Origin: Rothia mucilaginosa
GTDB taxonomy: Bacteria; Actinomycetota; Actinomycetes; Actinomycetales; Micrococcaceae
Assembly: GCF_001548235.1 (NCBI RefSeq)
Contig: NZ_AP014938.1
Span: forward strand, 1,922,001 to 1,986,000
Direction of reading: 5' to 3'
DNA length: 64,000 nucleotides
The translations under genes were made by a program, and so were the position numbers. The notes beneath the pieces are model-generated. The model was not told the origin of the DNA, did not search any database, and saw nothing but the letters and a program-made list of their open reading frames with translations. Every line of letters starts with the position of its first letter. The first letter of the stretch is position 1. Of this stretch, positions 9,269 to 18,680 are shown piece by piece.

Positions 9269-9841
9269 TTAGAGGAACTTGGCGATGTCCTCGACCAGCG
9301 GCTTGAGGGTCTCGCGGTCGATGTACTCAGCCTTGCCGGTCTTGTAGCATTCGAGCATCTGCTTGATGCCCTCGTTGGGGTTCGGGTTGGCCATGAGCCA
9401 TGCGCGGACCGGGCCCTTCAGAGCAGTCTTGTGAGCCAGCGAAATCTTGTCAAAGTCGATACCGCCACGCAGGTGGTAGACGGGGCGACCTTCGGTCAGT
9501 TCGGGGGTGTAGCTCTTGGCGACGGCCTTGTCCAGCAGCTTCTTCGAGTACTCACCGGTGAAGGAGACGGTGAAGAACGCGGTGCGGTTCTTCTTGGGCG
9601 CAATAATCGGCAGGATCTTCTTGCGAAGTGCCGGTGCGCCGTTGAGGAATCCACCGTAGTCACTGCCGGCAATGACGAAAGCATCGAATGCCTCTGCCTG
9701 CTCGGGGGTGACCTTGGAGGCGGGGACAGTCTCAACTTCGGGAGCCTGCGGGAGTGCACGCAGATCTTCTGCCAGCCAGGTGGCGTACTGTTCGGTGTAG
9801 CCGTAGGTGGAGCCGAAGATAATCAGCACGCGAGTAGTCAT
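9269..9841 (-). CDS. Flavodoxin-like protein
   Basis: 190 aa from ATG at 9841, preceded by GGAAGG at a good distance; an upstream in-frame start at 9874 lacks support. The FMN phosphate loop GSTYGYTEQYA (residues 9-19) and a second loop, GSDYGGFLNGAPA, are typical of the flavodoxin fold. It resembles the flavodoxin_5/HemG-like group (menaquinone-dependent protoporphyrinogen dehydrogenase) as well as generic flavodoxin domain proteins. It should carry FMN and act as a cytoplasmic electron carrier or a small oxidoreductase; the substrate cannot be told from sequence. The gene stands alone. Confidence 0.8.
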   Translation of the reverse strand: MTTRVLIIFGSTYGYTEQYATWLAEDLRALPQAPEVETVPASKVTPEQAEAFDAFVIAGSDYGGFLNGAPALRKKILPIIAPKKNRTAFFTVSFTGEYSKKLLDKAVAKSYTPELTEGRPVYHLRGGIDFDKISLAHKTALKGPVRAWLMANPNPNEGIKQMLECYKTGKAEYIDRETLKPLVEDIAKFL

Positions 9842-10364
9842 CTGTGAACCTTCCAGATATATTTCGCATTTCAAATACTAATTATGGGTTCCAATATAGG
9901 CTAGGCGCGCGAAAATGTGAAATCGCCCAGCCCTTGGATGCCCTATCTATCTTCTCATAGCCCACTCTGAGTGTCTCTATGTTTTTGAAACACGCCCGAA
10001 GGTTCTCGAGTGTGACTAAATATTGCACAGTGCCCATTTTCTATAGGTAAAAAGCACCCTAATTTACTTTCTGGGCGACATGGAGGCACGGGGACTGTGA
10101 AGTGGGTTTGGGTGAGGTGAACAGTAGGTGGGGAAGGGGTGCATAAAATGCGACGTGAAACACAAGTTCTTCGGTGGAAAGAGCTGGGAGAAACATACCC
10201 AAGAGGGCGCAAAACCCCTATAATTGAGAAAGAGTCCCACGCATCCGGCATGTGGTTACTTGTTAGAACACGTGGGAATAATTGGGAATTTGACGTTAGT
10301 CTTCCCCGGAAAATCAGTGTGACCCCTCAGGGGTCACACAAAACAACACACAAAGGTTAGGTAC
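9842..10364. other. Intergenic upstream of pyk
   Basis: About 520 bp containing divergent promoters for the flavodoxin gene (-) and pyk (+). No credible gene; an open frame on the minus strand (9955-10251) has neither ribosome site nor recognisable product. The notable element is the inverted repeat just before pyk, listed separately. Confidence 0.4.
10317..10339 (+). promoter_or_regulatory. Perfect inverted repeat in the pyk leader
   Basis: GTGTGACCCC and GGGGTCACAC are separated by 3 nt and end 25 bp before the pyk ATG. It may be a repressor operator or an RNA hairpin upstream of the ribosome site (AAAGGTTAGG). There is no T-tract, so it is not a terminator. Confidence 0.5.
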
Positions 10365-11828
10365 ATGAGGCGCGCAAAAATCGTTGCAACCATCGGTCCG
10401 GCAATCGAGTCCCCCGAGAAGATCTCCGAGGCAATCAAGGCTGGCCTGAACGTCGCCCGTCTGAACATGAGCCACGGTGACCACGCCGAGCACCAGGCAC
10501 GCTATGACACCATCCGTGAAGAGTCTGCAAAGCTCGGTAAGGACGTTGCTATCCTCGCCGACCTGCAGGGCCCCAAGATTCGCCTCGAGCGTTTCGCAAA
10601 CGGCAAGGAATACCTTGAGCCCGGCGCAGACTTCACCATCACTTCCGAAGACGTTGAAGGTACCGCAGAAATCTGTGGCACCACCTACAAGGGTCTGCCC
10701 GGCGACGTAAAGCTCGGCGACAAGCTCCTGCTCGACGACGGTAAGATCCGCCTCGAAGCTATTGAGGTAACTCCCACCCGCGTTCGCACCCGCGTGGTCG
10801 TCGGTGGTCCCATCTCCAACAACAAGGGCATTAACCTGCCCGGCGCAGCAGTCTCCCTGCCCGCGCTGACCGAGAAGGATGCAAACGACCTGCGCTTCGC
10901 ACTGAAGATGGGTGCAGACATCATTGCACTCTCCTTCGTCCGTACCGGCGCAGACGTTGACCCCGTCCACAAGATCATGGAAGAAGAGGGTATCCGCGTA
11001 CCCGTCATCGCCAAGATCGAGAAGCCCCAGGCAGTTGAGAACCTGCAGGACATCATCGACAAGTTCGACGGCATCATGGTCGCTCGTGGTGACCTCGGTG
11101 TTGAGCTGCCCTTCTCCGAGGTTCCCCTCGTCCAGAAGAAGGCAATCGACATGGCACGCCGCTGGGCAAAGCCCGTCATCGTGGCAACCCAGGTGCTCGA
11201 GTCCATGACCGACAACCCCGTCCCCACCCGTGCAGAGGTTTCTGACTGCGCTAACGCAATCCTCGACGGCGCAGATGCAGTAATGCTCTCCGGTGAGACC
11301 TCGGTCGGTAAGTACCCGATCCTGACCCTGCAGGCTATGGCTGCAATCGTTCAGGATACCGAAAAGGGCGGCCTGTACCGCGTGCCCGAGCTGGATCGCA
11401 AGCCCCGCACCCGCGGTGGCGCAATCACCCGCGCAGCAGTGAACATCGCTGACCAGCTGGACGCAAAGCTCATCGTTACTTTCACCCAGTCCGGTGACTC
11501 CGCACGTCGTCTGGCACGTCTGCGTCCCGAGACCCCGATTGTCGCGTTCACCACCAGCTCGAAGGTTCGCTCCTTCCTGTCCATGCTGTGGGGCGTTGAC
11601 GCTGAGCAGGTTGAGATGATCACCGATCAGGAAGGTCTGTTCCAGTTCGTGGACGAGTACCTGCTGAAGAACGGTCTGGCAGAAGCTGGCGACCTGGTCG
11701 TCGTTGCTGCCGGTGCTCCCGCAGGTCGCGCAGGTACCACCAACATGGTTCAGGTACACCGCGTCCACGGTGCTGAGGGCGAGCGCGAGGCTCTGCGTCC
11801 TTACGAGGAGGACGAGGTCAAGCGCTAA
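10365..11828 (+). CDS. pyk: Pyruvate kinase
   Basis: 487 aa, typical for bacterial pyruvate kinase. It converts phosphoenolpyruvate and ADP to pyruvate and ATP. The N-terminal active-site strand AKIVATIGPA (residues 3-12) is followed by LNMSHG (33-38), the lysine motif VIAKIEKPQAVENL and the Mg-binding signature MVARGDLGVELP (about 241-252). The B domain and C-terminal domain are both present, so it is full length. It is preceded by the inverted repeat at 10317 and followed by a strong terminator, hence monocistronic. The codon choice (C-rich third positions) is that of a highly expressed gene. Confidence 0.98.
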   Translation: MRRAKIVATIGPAIESPEKISEAIKAGLNVARLNMSHGDHAEHQARYDTIREESAKLGKDVAILADLQGPKIRLERFANGKEYLEPGADFTITSEDVEGTAEICGTTYKGLPGDVKLGDKLLLDDGKIRLEAIEVTPTRVRTRVVVGGPISNNKGINLPGAAVSLPALTEKDANDLRFALKMGADIIALSFVRTGADVDPVHKIMEEEGIRVPVIAKIEKPQAVENLQDIIDKFDGIMVARGDLGVELPFSEVPLVQKKAIDMARRWAKPVIVATQVLESMTDNPVPTRAEVSDCANAILDGADAVMLSGETSVGKYPILTLQAMAAIVQDTEKGGLYRVPELDRKPRTRGGAITRAAVNIADQLDAKLIVTFTQSGDSARRLARLRPETPIVAFTTSSKVRSFLSMLWGVDAEQVEMITDQEGLFQFVDEYLLKNGLAEAGDLVVVAAGAPAGRAGTTNMVQVHRVHGAEGEREALRPYEEDEVKR

Positions 11829-11896
11829 GCCGCTCACCAATCTTTTTCGATGCGTAGCTGAGGGTAATTCTCAGCCTGTACGCTCGGTGTATAGAG

Positions 11897-11941
11897 ACCG
11901 CCGCCCGGTCGTGAAACTCTCACGGTCGGGCGGCGGTTTTG
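11897..11941 (+). terminator. Terminator of pyk
   Basis: An 11-bp GC-rich stem (ACCGCCGCCCG with CGGGCGGCGGT), with extra GGTCGTGA/TCACGGTC pairing inside, is followed by TTTTG. Confidence 0.9.
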
Positions 11942-12015
11942 TGTGTCTGCGGGGTGTTTGCTTCCGGTGGGTTACGGGGACAGCGGAAAATACGCGGGCA
12001 TAGAAGTAGATACAG

Positions 12016-12054
12016 AAAAGCGGCGGGAAAGCTTCAAGCTTTCCCGCCGCTTTT
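12016..12054. terminator. Bidirectional terminator, perfect 19-bp stem
   Basis: AAAAGCGGCGGGAAAGCTT is repeated inverted around one base, with A- and T-runs on both sides. It abuts the CCA end of the minus-strand tRNA-Leu and also faces the pyk transcript. Confidence 0.9.
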
Positions 12055-12058
12055 GCGT

Positions 12059-12141
12059 TGGTGCCCGAGGTGGGACTCGAACCCACACTCCGAAGAACCT
12101 GATTTTGAGTCAGGCGCGTCTGCCAATTCCGCCACTCGGGC
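12059..12141 (-). tRNA. tRNA-Leu (anticodon CAA)
   Basis: 83 nt including an encoded CCA. The acceptor stem GCCCGAG pairs with CTCGGGC, the anticodon loop is CTCAAAA between CCTGA and TCAGG, there is a long variable arm of class II type, and the T-arm reads GGGTTCGAGTCCC. The anticodon CAA reads leucine UUG codons. Confidence 0.96.
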
Positions 12142-12499
12142 GTATCACGCATTTGTGCGTAACACCTTTAGAATTCTAACCCAGGCTGTCTAGAAAATCT
12201 AATCTATCTGACGTGTTGAGCAGGCTGAGGCGGGGCGCGGAACATCTACTGAGGGTTTCTGTTGCGCCTCTATGAGGGGGTAAGTCTGGAACCTGCCGCG
12301 CATTTGCCGAGGGATGTAGGAAGGGTGCGGGAGGGGACGTTGAGTGTAAATCCTGAGCTCAGGGTGAACCGGTGCCACTTATCCACAGGTGGAGGCGGGG
12401 GAGAAAGCGCGCATCCTGTATCCTTAAAGACTGACTAACCATCCCCGTTCGCCTTCGCGGCTGGGGGCCACCTCAACGTTAAGAAAGTGATCACGGCTC
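12142..12499. other. Intergenic upstream of tRNA-Leu (-) and ffh (+)
   Basis: About 360 bp that should hold the divergent promoters of the tRNA and of ffh. I see no gene, repeat or strong hairpin here, and the ribosome site in front of ffh is weak (AAGAAAG, about 12481-12487). Confidence 0.35.
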
Positions 12500-14077
12500 G
12501 TGTTCAATTCTCTCTCCGACCGCTTGACGGCAACTTTTAAGAACCTGCGCGGCAAGGGCCGCCTCTCCGAGGCAGACATTGATGCAACCGTCCGCGAAAT
12601 CCGCCGCGCCCTGCTCGACGCTGACGTCGCCGTCCCCGTGGTCCGCGAATTTACCGCCCACGTGAAGGAACGCGCTCTCGGTGCGGAAGTTTCCGAGGCG
12701 CTGAACCCCTCCCAGCAGATCGTCAAGATCGTGAACGAGGAGCTGGTGAGCATCCTCGGCGGTTCGACCCGCCGCATCAACATGGCGAAGAGCGGCCCGA
12801 CCATCATCATGCTGGCGGGTCTGCAGGGTGCCGGTAAGACCACCCTGGCGGGCAAGCTGGCTCACTGGTTGAAGGGCCAGGGTCACACCCCGATGCTGAT
12901 CGCATCCGACCTGCAGCGCCCCAACGCGGTGACCCAGCTGAAGGTCGTTGGCGAGCGCGCGGGCGTGCCCGTGTACGCGCCGCACCCCGGTGTGACCAGC
13001 GAGTTTGACGTGCCCACCGGCGATCCCGTACAGGTGGCACGTGACGGTGTGGCTGAGGCTCGCGCTAAGCTGCACGACGTGGTGATTGTCGATACCGCGG
13101 GTCGTCTGGGTGTTGACGCTGAGCTCATGCAGCAGGCACGTAACATTCGTGACGCTATTGAGCCGCACGAAGTTCTGTTCGTCATCGATGCGATGATCGG
13201 TCAGGACGCCGTGAACACCGCTAACGCCTTCAACGAGGGCGTGGACTTCACCGGTGTGGTCCTGTCTAAGCTTGATGGTGACGCCCGCGGTGGTGCGGCG
13301 CTGTCGGTGGCTTCGGTGACCGGCAAGCCGATTATGTTCGCGTCCACCGGTGAGAACGTCACTGACTTTGAACAGTTCCACCCGGACCGTATGGCAAGCC
13401 GCATCCTGGACATGGGTGACATCCTGACTCTGATTGAGCAGGCCGAAGCTCAGTGGGATAAGGCTGAGGCCGACCGCATGGCGAAGAAGTTCATCGATCA
13501 GGAAGACTTCACTTTTGAGGACTTCCTGGCTCAGATGCAGCAGATCCGTAAGCTTGGTTCCATGAAGAAGCTGCTCATGATGATGCCCGGCGCGGCTCAG
13601 ATGCGTCAGCAGCTCGAGGCCTTTGACGAGCGCGAGATTGACCGCGTGGAGGCGATTGTTCGCTCCATGACCCCGCACGAGCGCGTGGCTCCGCGCATCA
13701 TTAACGGTTCTCGCCGTGCCCGTATCGCTAAGGGTGCGGGTGTGACCGTGTCTGAGGTGAACCAGCTGATGGAGCGTTTCGCTCAGGCTCAGAAGATGAT
13801 GAAGAAGCTCGCTTCGGGCAAGATGCCCGGCATGCCCGGTGGTATGCAGATGCCCGGTATGGCGGCTGCGGCGGGTGGCGCTCGTAAGAACGCGAAGAAC
13901 AACAAGAAGAAGAAGGCTCGCTCCGGCAACCCGCAGAAGCGTGCGGCTCAGGAGGCGGCAGCAGCTAAGGCGCAGCAGGCTCGCGCCGGTGCTGCATTCG
14001 GTCAGCAGGCTCAGAACCAGGAGATGGATCTGTCCAGCATGAACCTGCCGAAGGGCTTCGAGAAGTTCCTGCAGTAA
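12500..14077 (+). CDS. ffh: Signal recognition particle protein Ffh
   Basis: 525 aa, GTG start (MFNSLSDRLTATFKNL). It binds 4.5S RNA and nascent signal sequences and docks to FtsY. The N domain is followed by the GTPase G domain: P-loop GLQGAGKTT (about 107-115), DTAGR, and SKLDGDARGG. The M domain starts at about 300; its methionine-rich finger is visible in KKLLMMMPGA and in MPGMPGGMQMPGM (about 443-455). The tail after about 460 is lysine- and glutamine-rich, as in many actinobacterial Ffh proteins. Full length; single gene. Confidence 0.98.
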   Translation: MFNSLSDRLTATFKNLRGKGRLSEADIDATVREIRRALLDADVAVPVVREFTAHVKERALGAEVSEALNPSQQIVKIVNEELVSILGGSTRRINMAKSGPTIIMLAGLQGAGKTTLAGKLAHWLKGQGHTPMLIASDLQRPNAVTQLKVVGERAGVPVYAPHPGVTSEFDVPTGDPVQVARDGVAEARAKLHDVVIVDTAGRLGVDAELMQQARNIRDAIEPHEVLFVIDAMIGQDAVNTANAFNEGVDFTGVVLSKLDGDARGGAALSVASVTGKPIMFASTGENVTDFEQFHPDRMASRILDMGDILTLIEQAEAQWDKAEADRMAKKFIDQEDFTFEDFLAQMQQIRKLGSMKKLLMMMPGAAQMRQQLEAFDEREIDRVEAIVRSMTPHERVAPRIINGSRRARIAKGAGVTVSEVNQLMERFAQAQKMMKKLASGKMPGMPGGMQMPGMAAAAGGARKNAKNNKKKKARSGNPQKRAAQEAAAAKAQQARAGAAFGQQAQNQEMDLSSMNLPKGFEKFLQ

Positions 14078-14195
14078 GAGCAAATATGAGCCCCGGTAAG
14101 GGGTGGTACGGGTGCGCACGTGGTTACGGGGCGCACCCGTACCGGTATGGTGCCCGGTTTGGGCATATGAACGGGTGTGTGAAGGGAAGGTATCA

Positions 14196-17030
14196 ATGGC
14201 TCAGAACGAGCAGAATTGGAATCGAGAGAACGCGGATGATCAGCTGAATGAGCAGATTATGCCGTGGTCTCAGCGCGCCTTCGCTGATGATGCTGTAGAG
14301 GGGCCTGCCGGTGAATCTGCCACCGAATCTGCAGACGAGTCTGCCGTTGAGTCTGTAGCTGAGGAGGGCTCGCTGGGCTTCTCCAATGCCCCCGCAGAGG
14401 ATAGCGACGACGACCATTCGGGCGACTTTGCAGGCGACTTTTCAGACGACTTTGCGGACGGCTTCGACAATAATTCGAGCATCCTTCCCGGGTACACCCC
14501 CGTCTGGGCGCGTATCGCCCTCGAGTACGGGGAGCACTCCGCCGAGCTGGCGGGCGACCTCGTCTACTCCAGCGAGAGCGATGATCCCGCCGTTGACGAC
14601 GTTGCCGCAACCATTCTGAACCTCATTCGTGAAGCCCGCAGCATGCACGATGAGGTGAAGGCGGAAGACCCCGATAAGCAGCGCGCCTGGAACGACCGGA
14701 CGAAGGTTGACCGCCTCGCCGCCGCCCTGGAGAGCGAAGAGTGGACCGTCGATAAGCTCACCGGCATGTGGGACGGCGCCCCGGCACCCGCCGGAACCGG
14801 CGAATCGGATAGCCCCGAGTACCTGCGCGCCCAGGATGAGGAGCGCACCGCCGAGAAGCAGCGCAATGAGCGCATCGAGCAGACCATGGAGCTGGAGGAG
14901 AAGATTCAGCGCCGCCGCATCATGGCTCGTTCCACCACCGATGAGGAGCTGATTGCCGCCCTCATTGAGGCGACCGCCGCCTCCCCGGAGCTGATTGCCT
15001 ACGAGATGGGTGAGCATCAGGTGCAGCTCTACGTGCTGTGCGCCGTGGATGATGAGGGCTACATGAACGTGCTGGAGGTCGCTGACGGCCACCTGCACGT
15101 GGGTACTCCCGTTGAGGATTACGTGGCGCAGCTGGTGGATCAGCTGCCGGTGACCGGTGCCGCCCTTGAGGGTGAGGCGACCGTGTGGGAGGAGCTGCCC
15201 GGCGGACAGGGTGAGCTGGAGTTCCTGGTGGACGGCGACGCCGCCATGCTCGTTGACCTGCCCATTGACATGATTACGGGGCTTCTTTTGGCGTACCTTC
15301 CTGCCGGTACTCGGCAGGTTGTTGCCGCGCCGGCGGGGGAGTGGACCCTCATTTCTGCCGATCCGGTGGATTTGATGGCGCTGCTGGGCCTGCTGAACTG
15401 CAACGCCCTGATTGCTGAGGGCAACGCGAACCAGCAGCACCTGGTGGTCTATGAGGAGCCCGCCCGCGAACCCTACTCGGATGAGGAATGGTACCTGGAG
15501 GCGTTCGGTGAACCCTACGAGAACATCGTGGAGGAGTTCACTTGGCAGCGTGTGCCTAAGCGCCTGAACCGTGCCCTCAGCCGTGAGGAAGTCGCACGTT
15601 TTGGCGGGGTGCTGGAGGATTTGCTCTCGGAGCTTCCCGGTAGCGCACCGGAGCTGTCGGGTTCGAAGATTTTCGGTTCCGATGAGGATGAAATCGAGCA
15701 GGGCATCGCTAATGTCATGGCGATGTTTGGTGTGGAGGCTGACTCCATTACCGGTCGCCGCCTGAACGCGTACCTGCGCGATACGAGCAATACCCTGGCG
15801 CTGGAGTCGGTGCTGCAGCTGCTGGATGTTCCCACGGAGCTGGCGCTGGTGCCGACCACCGGTTTTGATGTGGCGTCGATTAGCACGGCGCGCGTCTTCG
15901 GCAACGAGGATGAGGGTTTCGCGCAGTCTGCTGATGCGGCTGAACCTGCCGATACTGAAACTGCCGAGACTGAGCCTGCCGATGCGTCTGAATGTACTTT
16001 CTCTGAAGAGGATGAGGAGATTGAACCCTACCCGGGCGGCTACACCTCGCCCATGGAGCGTAGCTACCGGCTGGTGGCGACCGGCCGCCGCGTGACCCTC
16101 GCCGAGTGGATGGATGCCATTAGCCAGGGCCATATTCCCTTCGAGTACACCCATATGTCTTTTCCGGAAGACGCTCTTGACGAGGAAGAAGACGTCCTGG
16201 ATCCTGAGCCGTTTGATGACTTCGAGGCTCACTATGAGCAGGACAGCGATTTCGATAGGGACGAGGCGAACCAGCCTACGGGTGGCAGGAATTTCACCCC
16301 GGAGGAGGAAGAAGCTATTCTTGCGCATTTGAGGGCTGCCCTGGCACCGCACTCCGCTCAGTCTGCGGCGGAACAGCCTGCAACAGAACAGTCTGCCGCA
16401 GCGCAGTCCGAGGCGAACCCGGCTGAGGACGCATCATCTGATGCTGCGCACTCTGATGCCGCACAGCCGGAGAACGTATCCGCTGAGGACGTTCCGTCTC
16501 AGGCAACGCAGGTAGCTCCCTCCGCACGGTCTGTCTCGAAGAAGGCTGCCTCGAAGAAGCGCCTTACCCCGGAGCAGATTCGTGCGAAGACCCGCCGTGT
16601 GGGTCTTGTCTTGGGTGCGGATGTGACGGCTCAGAGCGCTATCGCTCTGGCCCTGGCCCGTGTGGCGCGCCGCCGCCGTGCTCAGGGTAAGGCGAGCCGT
16701 AAGTTCTCGGTGGCTGCCGCACTCTTTGCACTGAATGCCACCGTGGAATCTGCTCTGATTCCCACTGTGTTGCGTTCTTTTGAACAAACCCAGATGAAGA
16801 AGCATGCCCGCCCGGTGGCGGACGCTGAGCTGGTGCATCCGGGTGGTAGCGCGAGTGATGAGCGCTCGACCAAGAAGCGCACTCTGATTGATGATTTGCG
16901 TGAGGGTCACTACCGCACGGTGGAGGATGTTGCCCCGTCCACGGAGCAGGCACCCTCTGGACTGCGTGAGCGTGCCCTGGGTATAGTGCGTAGCATCAGG
17001 CAGCGCGCTGCGAAGAAAACCGACCGCTAA
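14196..17030 (+). CDS. Large acidic protein of unknown function
   Basis: 944 aa from ATG at 14196, with GGGAAGG well placed upstream; the frame is open from 14103, but the extra 31 residues look untranslated. The N-terminus (about 1-120) is strongly acidic, with DFAGDFSDDFADGF-type repeats. A middle part (about 270-620) looks folded and is rich in Leu, Ala and Glu. A low-complexity Ala/Glu/Ser/Gln linker spans about 720-790. The C-terminus is basic, with two hydrophobic stretches (GLVLGADVTAQSAIALALARVA and FSVAAALFALNATVESALIPTVL), then a Lys/Arg-rich end. No signal peptide. I do not recognise a family. It is followed 12 bp later by the NUDIX gene with no terminator between, so they may be co-transcribed. 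Confidence 0.8.
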   Translation: MAQNEQNWNRENADDQLNEQIMPWSQRAFADDAVEGPAGESATESADESAVESVAEEGSLGFSNAPAEDSDDDHSGDFAGDFSDDFADGFDNNSSILPGYTPVWARIALEYGEHSAELAGDLVYSSESDDPAVDDVAATILNLIREARSMHDEVKAEDPDKQRAWNDRTKVDRLAAALESEEWTVDKLTGMWDGAPAPAGTGESDSPEYLRAQDEERTAEKQRNERIEQTMELEEKIQRRRIMARSTTDEELIAALIEATAASPELIAYEMGEHQVQLYVLCAVDDEGYMNVLEVADGHLHVGTPVEDYVAQLVDQLPVTGAALEGEATVWEELPGGQGELEFLVDGDAAMLVDLPIDMITGLLLAYLPAGTRQVVAAPAGEWTLISADPVDLMALLGLLNCNALIAEGNANQQHLVVYEEPAREPYSDEEWYLEAFGEPYENIVEEFTWQRVPKRLNRALSREEVARFGGVLEDLLSELPGSAPELSGSKIFGSDEDEIEQGIANVMAMFGVEADSITGRRLNAYLRDTSNTLALESVLQLLDVPTELALVPTTGFDVASISTARVFGNEDEGFAQSADAAEPADTETAETEPADASECTFSEEDEEIEPYPGGYTSPMERSYRLVATGRRVTLAEWMDAISQGHIPFEYTHMSFPEDALDEEEDVLDPEPFDDFEAHYEQDSDFDRDEANQPTGGRNFTPEEEEAILAHLRAALAPHSAQSAAEQPATEQSAAAQSEANPAEDASSDAAHSDAAQPENVSAEDVPSQATQVAPSARSVSKKAASKKRLTPEQIRAKTRRVGLVLGADVTAQSAIALALARVARRRRAQGKASRKFSVAAALFALNATVESALIPTVLRSFEQTQMKKHARPVADAELVHPGGSASDERSTKKRTLIDDLREGHYRTVEDVAPSTEQAPSGLRERALGIVRSIRQRAAKKTDR

Positions 17031-17042
17031 AGGAAAGAAGCC

Positions 17043-17531
17043 ATGAAGGATTCCTATCTGAGCGATGAAGAGCTGAAGGCTTTTATCGCCACCTTGCCCA
17101 CGCGCCGTTTGGCGGCGGGCGCGCTGATTCGTAATGAGCGCGGCGAGATGCTGCTGGTGAAGCCGAACTATAAGGACGGCTGGATTCTTCCCGGCGGTAC
17201 CGTGGAGGCGGGCGAGGCGCCCAAGCCCGGTTGTGAGCGTGAGATTGCGGAGGAGCTGGGCCTGGATGTGAAGCTGGGTCGCGTGCTACTGATTTTCCAC
17301 GGCCTGTCGCTGGGCGTGTGGGGCGATTCGACCTACTACATGTATGACGGCGGCGTGATTGCGGCGGATACGAAGATTACCCTGCAGGATGCTGAGCTGG
17401 TGACCTATGAGTGGGTTGCTCCGGAGAACCTAGAGGGCTACGTGCGCCCGTCGATGGTGGAGCGTCTGCGTGAGTGCTACCGCGCCCTGGAGACGGGGGA
17501 GACTCTGGAGATGAGCAACCTCGACTCCTAA
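17043..17531 (+). CDS. NUDIX hydrolase
   Basis: 162 aa. The Nudix box GX5EX7REUXEEXGU is complete at residues 52-74 (GTVEAGEAPKPGCEREIAEELGL), giving the Mg-dependent pyrophosphatase helix. NUDIX enzymes hydrolyse nucleoside diphosphates linked to another moiety; which one cannot be predicted here. A ribosome site (AAAGGAAAG) lies immediately upstream, and the gene starts 12 bp after the 944-aa protein, suggesting one transcript. Nothing is unusual in sequence or codon use. Confidence 0.92.
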   Translation: MKDSYLSDEELKAFIATLPTRRLAAGALIRNERGEMLLVKPNYKDGWILPGGTVEAGEAPKPGCEREIAEELGLDVKLGRVLLIFHGLSLGVWGDSTYYMYDGGVIAADTKITLQDAELVTYEWVAPENLEGYVRPSMVERLRECYRALETGETLEMSNLDS

Positions 17532-17815
17532 TAACCTCGACTGGCGGCGGCTACGCTGCGGCTCGCCGGGAAGCTACCGGGTGCATCCCGGGGCACAGAA
17601 CGCTGTTTAAAAGTGATATTCGGTGCCTTGGGCAATTATTTTTCCGTGTCGCTAGCTTAAAATCTTGGGCTCTGATACCCTAGCTGAGTACCCGGCGACG
17701 CGCGACCCCTCTCTTCGCGCGCCGTTGTGTCCATAGAGGCGCCGTGAATGGCCCGCCCCACGGGTGCTGAACCGTGTGCCTCGCACCAAATTATGAAACA
17801 GGAGTAACCACTAAA
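17532..17815 (+). promoter_or_regulatory. rpsP leader with GC-rich hairpin
   Basis: The 280-bp gap holds the promoter of the rpsP unit; TTAAAAT at 17657-17663 and GATACCCT at 17674-17681 are -10-like. It is followed by a 13-bp stem with one mismatch (CGGCGACGCGCGA with TCGCGCGCCGTTG) at 17693-17727, in the transcribed leader. The hairpin lacks a T-tract, so a regulatory rather than terminating role is plausible. Confidence 0.45.
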
Positions 17816-18238
17816 GTGGCTGTTAAGATTCGTCTCAAGCGTATGGGTAAGATCCGCGATCCTCGTTACCGCATCGTGATCGCTGATTCGCGCGTCAAGC
17901 GCGACGGTAAGTCCATCGAAGAGATTGGTATTTACCACCCGACCGAGCACCCCTCGCGTATCGAGATCAACTCTGAGCGTGCTCAGTACTGGCTCTCCGT
18001 CGGCGCACAGCCGACCGAGCAGGTTCTGGCTCTGCTGAAGCTCTCGGGCGACTGGGCAGCATTCAAGGGCGAGAAGGCAGAGTCCAAGGTTCTGCCCGTC
18101 GAGGCTAAGGCTGAGTTCGTTGTTCCCGAAAAGGGTTCCGTGATCCTGCCCGAGGCTATCACCCCCAAGGCTGAGAAGGCTGAAGAGGCTGCTGAGGAAG
18201 CAGCACCCGAGGCTGAGGCTGAGGAAGCAGCTGAGTAA
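17816..18238 (+). CDS. rpsP: 30S ribosomal protein S16
   Basis: 140 aa from GTG at 17816 ([24 protein letters not shown], the canonical S16 start); the frame is open upstream to 17774, but that adds an unrelated leader. AGGAG at 17800-17804 precedes it. The S16 core (about 85 residues) is followed by an Ala/Glu-rich tail from about residue 110, typical of actinobacterial S16. Ends 2 bp before khpA, so the two are co-translated. Confidence 0.97.
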   Translation: MAVKIRLKRMGKIRDPRYRIVIADSRVKRDGKSIEEIGIYHPTEHPSRIEINSERAQYWLSVGAQPTEQVLALLKLSGDWAAFKGEKAESKVLPVEAKAEFVVPEKGSVILPEAITPKAEKAEEAAEEAAPEAEAEEAAE

Positions 18239-18240
18239 TT

Positions 18241-18486
18241 ATGTTGGCTGACGCACTCGAACACCTGGTTCGAGGGATTGTCGATCGTCCGGAGGACGTG
18301 AAGGTGCGCCTGCGCACCCAGCGTCACCGTGAAACCCTTGAGGTTCGCGTGCATCCGGATGACCTGGGCCGAGTTATCGGTAGGTCCGGTCGTACCGCCA
18401 AGAGCATCCGTCTGGTGATGGACGCTATTTCTGATGGCGAGCCGATGCGTATCGACATTATCGACACCGACAAAAAGCGACGCTAG
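18241..18486 (+). CDS. khpA: KH-domain RNA-binding protein KhpA
   Basis: 81 aa, the usual length of the KhpA/YlqC family. The single KH domain carries the GxxG loop in GRVIGRSGRTAKSIR (residues about 43-57). In Firmicutes it pairs with KhpB (Jag) and affects RNA levels and cell envelope growth. Its location between rpsP and rimM is the standard one. A good terminator follows, although rimM-trmD lies just beyond. Confidence 0.95.
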   Translation: MLADALEHLVRGIVDRPEDVKVRLRTQRHRETLEVRVHPDDLGRVIGRSGRTAKSIRLVMDAISDGEPMRIDIIDTDKKRR

Positions 18487-18500
18487 CTCGTAAACGCTTG

Positions 18501-18545
18501 AAGCCCCCGCTCCCGGAATTTTTCCGGAAGGCGGGGGCTTTCGCG
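18501..18545 (+). terminator. Terminator after khpA
   Basis: The 10-bp stem AAGCCCCCGC/GCGGGGGCTT contains an inner TCCGGAA hairpin and is followed by a short T-run (CTTTCG). Confidence 0.8.
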
Positions 18546-18680
18546 TGCCCGGGTCTCGGTGGTAGCGCGGGGTGGTAGTGCGGGCGGCAGAATGCGCCCG
18601 TCCCTAGTGCCCGGTAGAATAGTGGGAGCCGTGCACGTGCACGGCGTAGGTTTTCGACTTGTACCCAGCGGAGGAAAATT

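Noticed and set aside
10314..11840. 508-aa open frame antisense to pyk
   Set aside because: Shadow; Cys- and Leu-rich composition is an artefact of reading pyk codons backward.
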